DNA from: an uncultured Paracoccaceae bacterium
GTDB taxonomy: Bacteria; Pseudomonadota; Alphaproteobacteria; Rhodobacterales; Rhodobacteraceae
Length of the DNA: 64,000 nucleotides
Assembly (NCBI GenBank): GCA_947503175.1
Contig: CANNCO010000005.1
Coordinates: 124,001 to 188,000, forward strand
Direction of reading: 5' to 3'
The position numbers and the translations under genes were made by a program. Shown here piece by piece: positions 1 to 8,061 of this stretch. The number at the start of each line of letters is the position of its first letter. Position 1 is the stretch's first letter. Under the pieces are notes generated by a model. It searched no databases. It saw only the letters and a list, made by a program, of their open reading frames with translations, and was not told the origin of the DNA.

Positions 1-2421
1 GTAATTCGACATCTCGCGCACCCGCGCGACGTCAAGGCCGGTGGCCCGCTCGGTCTGATCCATCATCGCAACGACGGTGCCCATGGTGGCTTGGCTGGTA
101 TTGCCCGACAGCGCGTCCATCGCGCAATCGACGGCATCCACGCCTGCCTCGGACGCGGCAAGGATCGTGGCACAGGCGACACCGGCGGTATCGTGCGTGT
201 GGAAATGGATCGGGATGTCGATCTCTTCCTTCAGCGCCTTGAACAGAACGCTCGCCGCGCGCGGCTTCAGAACGCCCGACATGTCCTTGATACAAAGGAT
301 ATGCGATCCGGCTTTCTCAAGCTCCTTGGCCATGTCCACATAGTATTTCAGATCGTATTTCGACCGGTCCGGATCCAGCAGATCACCGGTATAACAGATC
401 GACGCCTCCAGAACCTTGCCGCTCTCCAGCACCGCATCCATCGCGACGCGCATCTGCTCGGTCCAGTTCAGCGCATCGAAGATGCGGAAGATATCGACGC
501 CGGACGCGGCGGCCTGCTGCACGAAGAAAGCCACCACATTGTCGGGATAGCGGCTATATCCCACACCGTTCGACGACCGGAACAGCATCTGGGTAAGCAC
601 ATTCGGCATCGCCTCGCGCAGATCGCGCAAACGCTGCCAAGGGCATTCCTGCAGGAACCGGTAGGATACATCGAAGGTCGCGCCGCCCCAGCACTCGACG
701 CTGAAAAGCTCGGGCAGGTTGGCGGCATAGGCCGGTGCCGCCCGGATCATGTCGATCGACCGCATCCGCGTCGCCAAGAGCGACTGGTGCCCGTCGCGCA
801 TGGTGGTGTCGGTGATCAGAAGGCGCTTCTGTTCGCCCATCCACTTCGCAAGACCTTCGGCGCCCTCGCGCTCAAGGATTTGGCGGGTGCCGTCGGGCGG
901 GGTGTCGACCGCCAGGTCCGGCGCACGCGGATCGCGGACATCCGCCGCCGGGCGCGGGCGGCCCTCGGTCTCGGGATGCCCGTTCACCGTGATATCCGCG
1001 ATATAGGTCAGGATCTTCGTGGCCCGGTCGCGGCGCTTGCGGAACTGGAACAGTTCCGGCGTCTGGTCGATGAACTTGGTGTGGTATTCGTTCGACAGGA
1101 AAGTCGGGTGCTTCAGCAGGTTCTCGACAAAGGCGATATTCGTGCTGACCCCGCGAATACGGAACTCGCGCAAGGCCCGGTCCATCCGCGCAATCGCCGC
1201 CTCTGGCGTCGGCGCCCATGCGGTGACCTTTTCCAGAAGGCTGTCATAATACCGCGTGATGACCGCGCCGGAATAGGCCGTCCCGCCATCCAGCCGGATG
1301 CCCATCCCCGTTGCCCCCCGATAGGCGGTGATCCGGCCGTAGTCGGGGATGAAGTTGTTCTGCGGATCCTCGGTGGTGATCCGGCACTGGATCGCGTGAC
1401 CGTCAAGCTGAACATCATACTGGCTGGCCGTTCCCGTGGCCTCGACCAGCGACTTGCCCTCGGCAATCAGGATCTGGGCGCGCACGATATCGATGCCGGT
1501 GACTTCTTCGGTCACTGTATGCTCGACCTGCACGCGGGGGTTTACCTCGATGAAGTAGAACTCACCGGTTTCCATATCCATCAGGAACTCGATGGTCCCT
1601 GCACATTCGTAATCCACCGCCTCGGCGATCTTCTTGCCAAGGTTACAGATCTTCTCGCGCTGGGCGCCCGACAGATACGGGGCAGGGGCGCGTTCCACGA
1701 CCTTCTGGTTCCGGCGCTGGACCGAACAGTCCCGTTCCCAGAGGTGATAGATATTGCCCTGCTTGTCGCCGATGATCTGCACTTCCACGTGGCGCGCGCG
1801 CAGAATCATCTTCTCTAGATATCCCTCGCCATTGCCGAACGCCGCCTCGGCCTCGCGCCGCCCCTCGCGCACCTTGTCTTCCAACTCGTCAGGCCCCTCG
1901 ATGGGCCGCATCCCGCGGCCGCCCCCGCCCCAGGACGCCTTGAGCATCAGCGGATAGCCGATTTCACCCGCCTCCTTCGCGATGACGGTCATGTCATCGC
2001 CCAGAACCTCGGTTGCCGGGATCACCGGCACGCCCGCCTTGATCGCGACCTTCCGGGCGCTGGCCTTGTCACCCAATGCCCGCATCGTCTCGGCACGCGG
2101 GCCGATGAACGTAATCCCCGCCTTCACACAGGCATCCACGAAATCGGGGTTCTCCGACAACAGCCCATAGCCCGGGTGGATCGCATCCGCACCGCACATC
2201 TTGGCCACGCGGATCACCTCTTCGATCGACAGGTAGGCGGCCACCGGCCCCAACCCCTCACCAATCTTATAGGCTTCGTCCGCCTTGAACCGGTGCAGGC
2301 TCAGCTTGTCCTCTTCCGCATAGACCGCAACCGTCCTCTTGCCCAGTTCATTGGCCGCGCGCATCACGCGGATTGCGATCTCCCCCCGGTTCGCAATCAG
2401 GATCTTCTTGAATTCTGGCAT
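1..2421 (-). CDS. pyc: Pyruvate carboxylase (3' end beyond the window)
   Basis: Biotin-dependent anaplerotic enzyme that makes oxaloacetate from pyruvate, bicarbonate and ATP. It starts at the ATG complementary to 2419-2421, behind an AAGAAGG ribosome site, and reads MPEFKKILIANRGEIAIR, the classic biotin carboxylase opening. The 807 visible residues cover the biotin carboxylase and ATP-grasp part (roughly 1-460, with a glycine-rich loop near 1915-1935) and most of the pyruvate carboxyltransferase domain, with DTTMRDGHQS near residue 540. The allosteric linker and C-terminal biotinyl domain (family total about 1,150 residues) lie to the left of base 1. The combined BC and CT order separates it from acetyl- or propionyl-CoA carboxylase alpha subunits. 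It lies about 70 bp downstream of the lactate oxidase gene on the same strand. Confidence 0.96.
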   Translation of the reverse strand, partial: MPEFKKILIANRGEIAIRVMRAANELGKRTVAVYAEEDKLSLHRFKADEAYKIGEGLGPVAAYLSIEEVIRVAKMCGADAIHPGYGLLSENPDFVDACVKAGITFIGPRAETMRALGDKASARKVAIKAGVPVIPATEVLGDDMTVIAKEAGEIGYPLMLKASWGGGGRGMRPIEGPDELEDKVREGRREAEAAFGNGEGYLEKMILRARHVEVQIIGDKQGNIYHLWERDCSVQRRNQKVVERAPAPYLSGAQREKICNLGKKIAEAVDYECAGTIEFLMDMETGEFYFIEVNPRVQVEHTVTEEVTGIDIVRAQILIAEGKSLVEATGTASQYDVQLDGHAIQCRITTEDPQNNFIPDYGRITAYRGATGMGIRLDGGTAYSGAVITRYYDSLLEKVTAWAPTPEAAIARMDRALREFRIRGVSTNIAFVENLLKHPTFLSNEYHTKFIDQTPELFQFRKRRDRATKILTYIADITVNGHPETEGRPRPAADVRDPRAPDLAVDTPPDGTRQILEREGAEGLAKWMGEQKRLLITDTTMRDGHQSLLATRMRSIDMIRAAPAYAANLPELFSVECWGGATFDVSYRFLQECPWQRLRDLREAMPNVLTQMLFRSSNGVGYSRYPDNVVAFFVQQAAASGVDIFRIFDALNWTEQMRVAMDAVLESGKVLEASICYTGDLLDPDRSKYDLKYYVDMAKELEKAGSHILCIKDMSGVLKPRAASVLFKALKEEIDIPIHFHTHDTAGVACATILAASEAGVDAVDCAMDALSGNTSQATMGTVVAMMDQTERATGLDVARVREMSNY

Positions 2422-2489
2422 TGGACGGCTCGCCTTCTTTGCAGGTGCAGCAAAGTTCTAGGGTGGCTCTGCCCCAAGGTAAACCAATT

Positions 2490-3626
2490 TCAGGCCAGAC
2501 GGGCCTTTGCCGCATGGGGCGTGGTCAATCCCATCTGGCCCATATCGCAGGTCATGCTGTCGGTCAGCATTTGCACGACATGCGCCGCACCTTTCGCGCC
2601 AAACGCGGCCACGCCGTAGTGAAACGCGCGCCCCAGCATCACGAAATCCGCGCCCAGCGCCAGCGCCCGCAGAATGTCGGTTCCCGACCGGACACCGCTG
2701 TCAAAGATCAGCGGCACATCCGGCCCCACCGCGTCCCGCACCGCCGGCAAGGCTTCGATTGCGGGCGGTGCGGCATCAAGCTGCCGGCCGCCATGGTTCG
2801 ACACCCACAGCGCATCGACCCCCATATCGACCATCCGCTGCGCCGGGGCCGGGTCAAGCACCCCCTTGGCCACCAGCGGGCCGTCCCATTCGTCTCGAAG
2901 TGCCTTTAGGTAATCCCAGTCGGGCCGCGTCCTAAGCACGTATCCGATATGGTCCGTGCCGGGGCGCGGGCTTTTCACATCCGCATACTTCGCGAGCGAG
3001 GCCAGCGTCGGCATCCCGCGCTGCAGGCGCAGGAGGCTCCAACGGGGCCGCAACGCGCATTGCAACGCGATCCTTGGAGTGATCACCGCCGGTTGGCGAA
3101 TATCGGCGCGGCGCTGGCGTTCCCGGCGGCTTGCCACGGGCACATCAATGGTCACCACAAGAACCTTGAACCCCGCATCCCGCGCACGGGCAATCATGTC
3201 GCGCCGGATGTCCGGGTCTCCGGGCGTATAAAGCTGGTACCAGCCGTTCTCGCCCAGATGGCCGGCCATATCCTCGGGGGCCTGCGTCGCCATGGATGAC
3301 AGGCAGAAGGGAATGTTTGCCTCAACGGCCGCACGGGCCAGCATATGCTCCGCCCCCGGCCACATCAGGCCCGACATGCCCACCGGCGCGATCCCGAAGG
3401 GCAGGGCATAGTCCCGGCCCAGAAGCGGGCTCGTCATGTCCAGCTCGGCCTCTCCCCCAAGAACGTCGGGCATCATCTGCACCGCGTCCAGCGCGGTCTG
3501 ATTCCGCTGATGGGCAAGGTCTTCACCGGTCCCGCTGTCAAGGTATTCCCAGACGAAATGGGGAATGCGCCGCTTGGCACGCCGCTTCAGATCGTCAAGC
3601 GAAGGGTGGCTCATCTCTATATCCAT
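2490..3626 (-). CDS. lldD: FMN-dependent alpha-hydroxy-acid oxidase, L-lactate dehydrogenase type
   Basis: A 378-residue TIM-barrel flavoprotein of the glycolate oxidase / L-lactate dehydrogenase family, which oxidises a 2-hydroxy acid to the keto acid. The active-site stretch SNHGGRQLD is present, with the catalytic base at His278, followed by DSGVRSG and ALGADFVMLGR for flavin phosphate binding. The length matches LldD (about 380). A second ATG four codons in (3614) is an alternative start. The next gene on the same strand is pyruvate carboxylase, so lactate to pyruvate to oxaloacetate is a sensible local logic (inference). The substrate could instead be another hydroxy acid such as glycolate or mandelate. 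Confidence 0.85.
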   Translation of the reverse strand: MDIEMSHPSLDDLKRRAKRRIPHFVWEYLDSGTGEDLAHQRNQTALDAVQMMPDVLGGEAELDMTSPLLGRDYALPFGIAPVGMSGLMWPGAEHMLARAAVEANIPFCLSSMATQAPEDMAGHLGENGWYQLYTPGDPDIRRDMIARARDAGFKVLVVTIDVPVASRRERQRRADIRQPAVITPRIALQCALRPRWSLLRLQRGMPTLASLAKYADVKSPRPGTDHIGYVLRTRPDWDYLKALRDEWDGPLVAKGVLDPAPAQRMVDMGVDALWVSNHGGRQLDAAPPAIEALPAVRDAVGPDVPLIFDSGVRSGTDILRALALGADFVMLGRAFHYGVAAFGAKGAAHVVQMLTDSMTCDMGQMGLTTPHAAKARLA

Positions 3627-3782
3627 GCGTCACTTCTAGACCGCGGACGGGCGGGTGCAAGCCGCTTTGCCGTAGGTCCCGATGACGGCACCGCCAGCCC
3701 CGGAACGGCGCGAACCGGCGCAGGCGGAACATTAGGCGAACAATGCTTTATCTTCCCGCCCCTCCGCGCTAGGTTATCTGCC

Positions 3783-6131
3783 ATGAGCAGTTATGATGAA
3801 AGCGATGCGTTCGAGGCGGCCGTGCCGCTCAGCCAGCGGGCCATGGTCGCGCCGACAGGCCGTTATCTCGAGGGCCTGAACCCGGCGCAGCGTGAAGCGG
3901 TCGAAACGCTCGACGGACCCGTCCTCATGCTGGCGGGCGCTGGAACGGGCAAGACCCGCGCCCTCACCGCCCGCATCGCCCACCTGCTCGCCACTCATAC
4001 CGCGCGTCCCAACGAAATCCTCGCCGTGACCTTCACCAACAAGGCCGCGCGCGAGATGAAAACCCGCGTGGCCCGTCTGCTGGGGGCCGAGGTCGAAGGC
4101 ATGCCCTGGCTCGGCACCTTCCACGCGATCTGCGTGAAACTCCTGCGCCGCCATGCCGAACTGGTCGGCCTCAAGACCAATTTCACGATCCTAGATACCG
4201 ACGATCAAGTCCGGCTCCTGAAACAGCTTATCGTCGCGGCGGATATCGACGAAAAACGATGGCCGGCGCGCCAGTTGGTCTCGATCATCGACGGCTGGAA
4301 GAACCGCGCCATTACGCCCGACCGCATTCCGGCGGCAGATGCGGGTGCCTTCAATCACGAAGGCCCGGCACTCTACGCCGCTTATCAGGAGCGCCTGAAA
4401 TCCCTCAACGCCGTCGATTTCGGCGACCTCCTTCTCCATGTGGTCTGGATATTCCAGAACCACGCCGATGTGCTCGAACAGTATCAGCGGTGGTTCCGCT
4501 ACATCCTCGTCGACGAGTATCAGGACACCAACGTGGCCCAGTACATGTGGCTGCGGCTTCTCGCGGGCGGGCACAAGAACATCTGCTGCGTCGGCGATGA
4601 CGACCAGTCGATCTATGGCTGGCGCGGGGCCGAAGTCGGCAACATCCTGCGGTTCGAAAAGGACTTCCCGGGCGCCAAGGTCGTGCGCCTTGAACAGAAC
4701 TACCGCTCGACCCCGCACATCCTTGCCGCAGCATCGGGCGTGATCTCGGCCAACAAGGGCCGCCTTGGCAAGACGCTCTGGACCGACGCCGATGATGGCG
4801 AGCAGGTTCGCCTGATCGGCCATTGGGATGGAGAGGAAGAGGCCCGCTGGATCGGAGAAGAACTTGAGGCCATGGGGCAGGGCACCCGTGGCATGCGACC
4901 CATGTCGTTGAACGAGGCCGCCATCCTCGTCCGCGCCTCCCACCAGATGCGCGCTTTCGAGGACAGGTTCCTGACCATCGGTCTGCCCTATCGTGTGATC
5001 GGCGGCCCGCGCTTCTATGAACGGATGGAGATCCGCGATGCCATGGCCTATTTCCGCCTCGCGGTCAGTGCCGATGACGATCTGGCGTTCGAGCGGATCG
5101 TGAACACTCCGAAGCGCGGGCTAGGTCCCAAGGCGATCGAAAAGATCCAGACCAGCGCGCGCGCAAACGGGCTGAGCCTCGTGGAAGGCGCGCGGCTTCT
5201 TGTCACCTCTGGTGGTCTCGGCGGCAAGGGCGGTACCGAATTGCGTGCGCTCGTGGAGGGCGTCGACCGCTGGGGCGCAGCCATACGAAATACACATCAA
5301 ATACATACGGAAACCGCACAACATATATTGGACGAATCCGGCTACACAGAGATGTGGCAGAACGACAAGACGCCCGAGGCTCCGGGGCGTTTGGAAAATC
5401 TCAAGGAACTCGTGAAGGCGCTGGAGGAGTTCGAGAACATTCAGGGCTTTCTCGAACATGTCTCGCTGATCATGGATAACGAAACCGAGGACGCGACCGA
5501 AAAGGTCTCGATCATGACCCTTCACGCCGCCAAGGGCCTCGAATTTCCTGCCGTGTTCCTGCCGGGATGGGAGGACGGGCTGTTCCCCTCCCAACGGTCG
5601 ATGGATGAAAGCGGCCTCAAGGGTTTGGAGGAAGAACGCCGTCTCGCTTATGTGGGCATCACCCGCGCCGAAGAGGTCTGCACCATATCTTTTGCAGCAA
5701 ACCGAAGGGTTTACGGCCAATGGCAATCCGCCCTCCCGTCGCGCTTCGTGGATGAATTGCCCGAGGAACATGTGGAGGTGCTGACACCGCCCGGCCTCTA
5801 CGGTGGCGGTCAGGCGGCGATCTCATCGGGTCTCGAAGAGGCCGCGACCCGGGCCAATGTCTATAACTCCCCGGGCTGGCGACGCCTACAGGAGCGCAGC
5901 GGCAATCGCTCGATGAGCCAGCCGCGCGAAAGCCGCAACACGGTGATCGACCTTGACGCGGTCTCCGCCTTCACCCAGGGCGACCGCGTCTTTCACACGA
6001 AATTCGGTTATGGCTACGTGATGGGGATCGAAGGCGACAAGCTCGATATCGAATTCGAGAAAGCCGGTTCGAAAAAGGTCGTCGCCAAGTTCATCCTCCC
6101 CGCCGACCGCGCCGATGACACCCCGTTCTAA
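3783..6131 (+). CDS. uvrD: ATP-dependent DNA helicase UvrD/PcrA
   Basis: A 782-residue superfamily 1A helicase for nucleotide-excision and mismatch repair. It shows the Q-motif region LNPAQREAV, Walker A AGAGTGKT (51-58), motif Ia TFTNKAAREM, DEYQDTN (Walker B), GDDDQSIYGWRGA, LEQNYRS, TLHAAKGLEF and VGITRAEE, ending in a PcrA-type C-terminal domain (GDRVFHTKFGYGYV). The open frame extends upstream to 3345, but that part is antisense to lldD, and ATG 3783 gives the family N-terminus. No strong ribosome site precedes it. One short AT-rich stretch (about 5281-5345) breaks the otherwise GC-rich coding pattern; see findings. Confidence 0.95.
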   Translation: MSSYDESDAFEAAVPLSQRAMVAPTGRYLEGLNPAQREAVETLDGPVLMLAGAGTGKTRALTARIAHLLATHTARPNEILAVTFTNKAAREMKTRVARLLGAEVEGMPWLGTFHAICVKLLRRHAELVGLKTNFTILDTDDQVRLLKQLIVAADIDEKRWPARQLVSIIDGWKNRAITPDRIPAADAGAFNHEGPALYAAYQERLKSLNAVDFGDLLLHVVWIFQNHADVLEQYQRWFRYILVDEYQDTNVAQYMWLRLLAGGHKNICCVGDDDQSIYGWRGAEVGNILRFEKDFPGAKVVRLEQNYRSTPHILAAASGVISANKGRLGKTLWTDADDGEQVRLIGHWDGEEEARWIGEELEAMGQGTRGMRPMSLNEAAILVRASHQMRAFEDRFLTIGLPYRVIGGPRFYERMEIRDAMAYFRLAVSADDDLAFERIVNTPKRGLGPKAIEKIQTSARANGLSLVEGARLLVTSGGLGGKGGTELRALVEGVDRWGAAIRNTHQIHTETAQHILDESGYTEMWQNDKTPEAPGRLENLKELVKALEEFENIQGFLEHVSLIMDNETEDATEKVSIMTLHAAKGLEFPAVFLPGWEDGLFPSQRSMDESGLKGLEEERRLAYVGITRAEEVCTISFAANRRVYGQWQSALPSRFVDELPEEHVEVLTPPGLYGGGQAAISSGLEEAATRANVYNSPGWRRLQERSGNRSMSQPRESRNTVIDLDAVSAFTQGDRVFHTKFGYGYVMGIEGDKLDIEFEKAGSKKVVAKFILPADRADDTPF

Positions 6132-6264
6132 AGGCGTTTCTTGGCCGATGTAGCCGTTGGACGCGGATTGTTTCCTGTCAGTCCGTCTCCGGATAGCCCA
6201 GCAACAATCCGTTTCCGAAATCGGAAAACCAGCTTTTGGTTCGGCGCGGCAATCCGTGCTACAC

Positions 6265-6498
6265 TTAACTGGTTAATTCTTCCGTTAAGATTTTGTTTAC
6301 CATTTCAATGGCTTGGATAGAGGCTGAGCGTGGGGCGAAGACTCTCAACCTGTTTCCGGGCCCGTGTCCCAACCGTAAAACGTGCCCGGATGGCCCGTCA
6401 GAATCAGAGACTTGCAAGATTTCGCCGGTATGAACCTCTTTTGCGATCCGAACCGCCCTTATAGTGAACCCGTCTTTGGCGAGTCTGTCTCGGGCCAT
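6265..6498 (-). CDS. Possible small hypothetical protein (77 residues)
   Basis: A minus-strand reading frame from ATG 6498 to TAA 6265 sits in the gap between uvrD and the Hint gene. It starts MARDRLAKDGF and ends in a charged helix-like tail (QAIEMVNKILTEELTS). The composition looks protein-like and no gene overlaps it, but third-position GC is low for this genome and no clear ribosome site is seen. I recognise no family. It may be real or a chance frame. Confidence 0.3.
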   Translation of the reverse strand: MARDRLAKDGFTIRAVRIAKEVHTGEILQVSDSDGPSGHVLRLGHGPGNRLRVFAPRSASIQAIEMVNKILTEELTS

Positions 6499-6565
6499 GT
6501 TGGCCGGGTTGAGCAGGCATCGCGTGTAACCAGTGTAAATGCCCTTACGGGCGGGAGTATGTGAC

Positions 6566-7060
6566 GTGGGGACGACACAACAAACATCGACTCCGGTGAG
6601 CGGCAAAGTGCCCGCCCGGCAGGAGGCACTCAAGTGGAGCCTTCCGGGCTTTGGGCCCATGACCCGGATCTCAACTTCGTTCGGCGAGATGCATGCGCAG
6701 ACCCTGCGCGAGCGTGACGTCATTCGAACCGCGACAGGGCGCCTGGTGCCGGTGCAGTGGGTCGACCGAATGCTGCTCGATACCGAGTTTCTGTCGGTCG
6801 TGACCGATGCGCATGCGATCATGATCCGTGCGGGGTCACTGGGCGGCGGTCTTCCGAAGGCGGATGTCGTCGTCTCGCCCTGTCAGAAAATCGCGCTGGG
6901 CCGTCAGCCGGGCGATTCTCAGTTCGTAGAAGCGGGTAAACTGGTCGGTCGCCCCGGCGTTCTGCGCAAACCCGAGGATATGCTGACCTACACCCTGTTC
7001 CATTGCGGAGAGCCGGTGTCGGTGCGGATGGAAGGCATCTGGGCGCTGGTCGAACCCTGA
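6566..7060 (+). CDS. Hint-domain (hedgehog/intein-like) protein
   Basis: About 164 residues resembling the Hint domains common in Rhodobacteraceae: a strand pattern with VIRTATGRLVPVQWVDR, then MIRAGSLGGGLPKADVVVSP. I chose GTG 6566 because GGGAG lies 8 bases upstream; an ATG at 6539 in the same frame is possible. In self-splicing Hint proteins the domain begins with a catalytic Cys and ends His-Asn. Here the expected Cys position reads Ser/Thr (RISTSFGEMHAQ) and no terminal HN is seen, so autoproteolysis is unlikely and the protein may be a degenerate stand-alone domain. It is monocistronic and followed by a strong terminator. Confidence 0.7.
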   Translation: MGTTQQTSTPVSGKVPARQEALKWSLPGFGPMTRISTSFGEMHAQTLRERDVIRTATGRLVPVQWVDRMLLDTEFLSVVTDAHAIMIRAGSLGGGLPKADVVVSPCQKIALGRQPGDSQFVEAGKLVGRPGVLRKPEDMLTYTLFHCGEPVSVRMEGIWALVEP

Positions 7061-7089
7061 TCCCGGACAAACACCGTAAGAGTTGAAAA

Positions 7090-7120
7090 GGGCGCCCGGA
7101 TCATCCGGGCGCCCTTTTTA
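7090..7120 (+). terminator. Intrinsic terminator after the Hint-domain gene
   Basis: A perfect 10-bp GC-rich stem (7090-7099 with 7105-7114, loop ATCAT) followed directly by five T. It lies 30 bp past the Hint stop codon. The T tract abuts the end of the oppositely oriented small RNA. Confidence 0.9.
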
Positions 7121-7200
7121 AAAAAAGCGGTGACACCAGGGAGGAGGAGAGGTGCCACCGCCTATCTCAGACAACCCAGGGAGGAGGAGGGGCCATCTGA
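7120..7200 (-). ncRNA. Candidate cuckoo/CcsR-type small RNA with two anti-Shine-Dalgarno hairpin loops
   Basis: On the minus strand two consecutive hairpins each have an 11-bp stem. Hairpin 1 pairs 7190-7200 with 7167-7177 and its 12-nt loop is CUCCUCCUCCCU. Hairpin 2 pairs 7151-7161 with 7127-7137 and its 13-nt loop is UCUCCUCCUCCCU. A GAUAG linker separates them. Hairpin 2 is followed at once by seven U (7126-7120), making it the terminator. Three G-U wobbles in stem 1 and one in stem 2 pair only in minus-strand RNA; the plus-strand copy would have A-C mismatches, so the minus strand is the sense. Known Rhodobacterales cuckoo RNAs and rhizobial alpha-r14 RNAs share this anti-SD-loop design and act by pairing near ribosome sites. 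The 5' end is not defined. Confidence 0.8.
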
Positions 7201-7283
7201 ATTCGTTGATACCGGAACCGGTACCGCTATCATTAGAATAGGGTTTTGCTGCACGTGCACAACGATTTCCGACGCAATGCTGC

Positions 7284-7300
7284 TATGCAGAAAATGCATA
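7284..7300. promoter_or_regulatory. 17-bp palindromic element matching the cuyA/LysR intergenic palindrome
   Basis: TATGCAGAAAATGCATA matches 15 of 17 bases of TATGCAGAATCTGCATA at 55328-55344. It lies about 85 bp upstream of the small RNA on its sense strand, so it could be an operator for that promoter. The regulator is unknown. Confidence 0.35.
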
Positions 7301-7640
7301 TGAAAAGACCGCCCGTTCTTTAGGCAACTTGCGGACATCTTTGGCGTTTCTACACTCGGTTTCGCGGATCCCGAAGCCCGTGCCTGCAAACACCGCTTCA
7401 CTGCCTACCAAATACACGGATTGCGTTCGGCCTGCGATTTCGACCCATCGAGACGCAAACGCTCCCGGCGCCGGTCCGATCCGAAATCCGGTGAATCGGA
7501 CGGGTCATGGGAATTTCTGGGACTGTCTAAGATTCGCTTGTTTCTAACTATGGATCACTGCCGAAACCGGCGACTGAAGCGGAATTAAGGCGGCCTGCAC
7601 GCCAGATATCTCAGATATATGGTATTACATGGGAGTTCGC

Positions 7641-7683
7641 GGGTACTTGCAGGCTCCGACTGTATTTGGGTATACAAGTACCC
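7641..7683. promoter_or_regulatory. Perfect 9-bp inverted repeat in the mraZ upstream region
   Basis: GGGTACTTG (7641-7649) and CAAGTACCC (7675-7683) are exact reverse complements 25 bases apart. The right arm is followed by TTGTTTC. This could be a spaced operator or an RNA stem in a long mraZ leader. No family is recognised. Confidence 0.35.
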
Positions 7684-8061
7684 TTGTTTCTATATGTAGT
7701 ATGTATTTCCATCCCCATGGTTAACGATCTGTCGACTCACATGGTGAAATTCAGAGAAAGGTCGTGATACCGAAATTTTTTTGTTGTTTCCCGTAAGATC
7801 CCATGCCATACCTGTAGCTGCGATGAACGGGACAACGAGGCGTTAGACCTCAAACCCCCCAAGCAGGTTTCATACAGGCACCCCGCTCATCGAAGACGAG
7901 ATCCGGCGCGCGAGCGAGCAGACATCCCCCCAGGTGGCGCGCGCAGTCGGACATACACCCGGCAACGGGACGAGGGCGGCGGGTTGAGCAGTGGCAGCAG
8001 CTCAATCCGCCGTTTTCGGTTCAAGGGGCCGGTAACGGGACAATAAAGGAGCGGCCGGGCA

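Larger units (their letters stand above)
7201..8061. other. Long intergenic leader between the small RNA and mraZ
   Basis: About 860 bp with no convincing gene on either strand. It is AT-rich in the middle (about 7540-7800). It carries several symmetric elements: near-palindrome TACCGG-AA-CCGGTA (7209-7222), palindrome TGCACGTGCA (7250-7259), the 17-bp element at 7284-7300, the 9-bp inverted repeat at 7641-7683, ATATC-TCA-GATAT (7606-7618), a 9-bp stem at 7981-8008, and three AACGGGAC copies (7826, 7964, 8034). A GATTC (GANTC) site lies near 7534. It probably holds the small-RNA promoter on the minus strand and the dcw promoter and leader on the plus strand; I could not fix either. I looked for the RNase P RNA core and did not find it. 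Confidence 0.6.

Noticed and set aside
91-1818. Long plus-strand open frame (575 codons)
   Set aside because: It is antisense to pyruvate carboxylase, whose conserved motifs are on the minus strand; the plus-strand product resembles no family.
3345-3782. Upstream extension of the UvrD reading frame
   Set aside because: It overlaps lldD on the other strand and is not part of the helicase family N-terminus.
7162-7401. Minus-strand 79-codon frame at the small-RNA locus, considered as a DUF1127 protein
   Set aside because: The sequence shows no DUF1127 features, and the frame runs through the hairpins.
7201-8061. RNase P RNA gene ahead of mraZ
   Set aside because: None of the conserved core segments of bacterial RNase P RNA was found on either strand.
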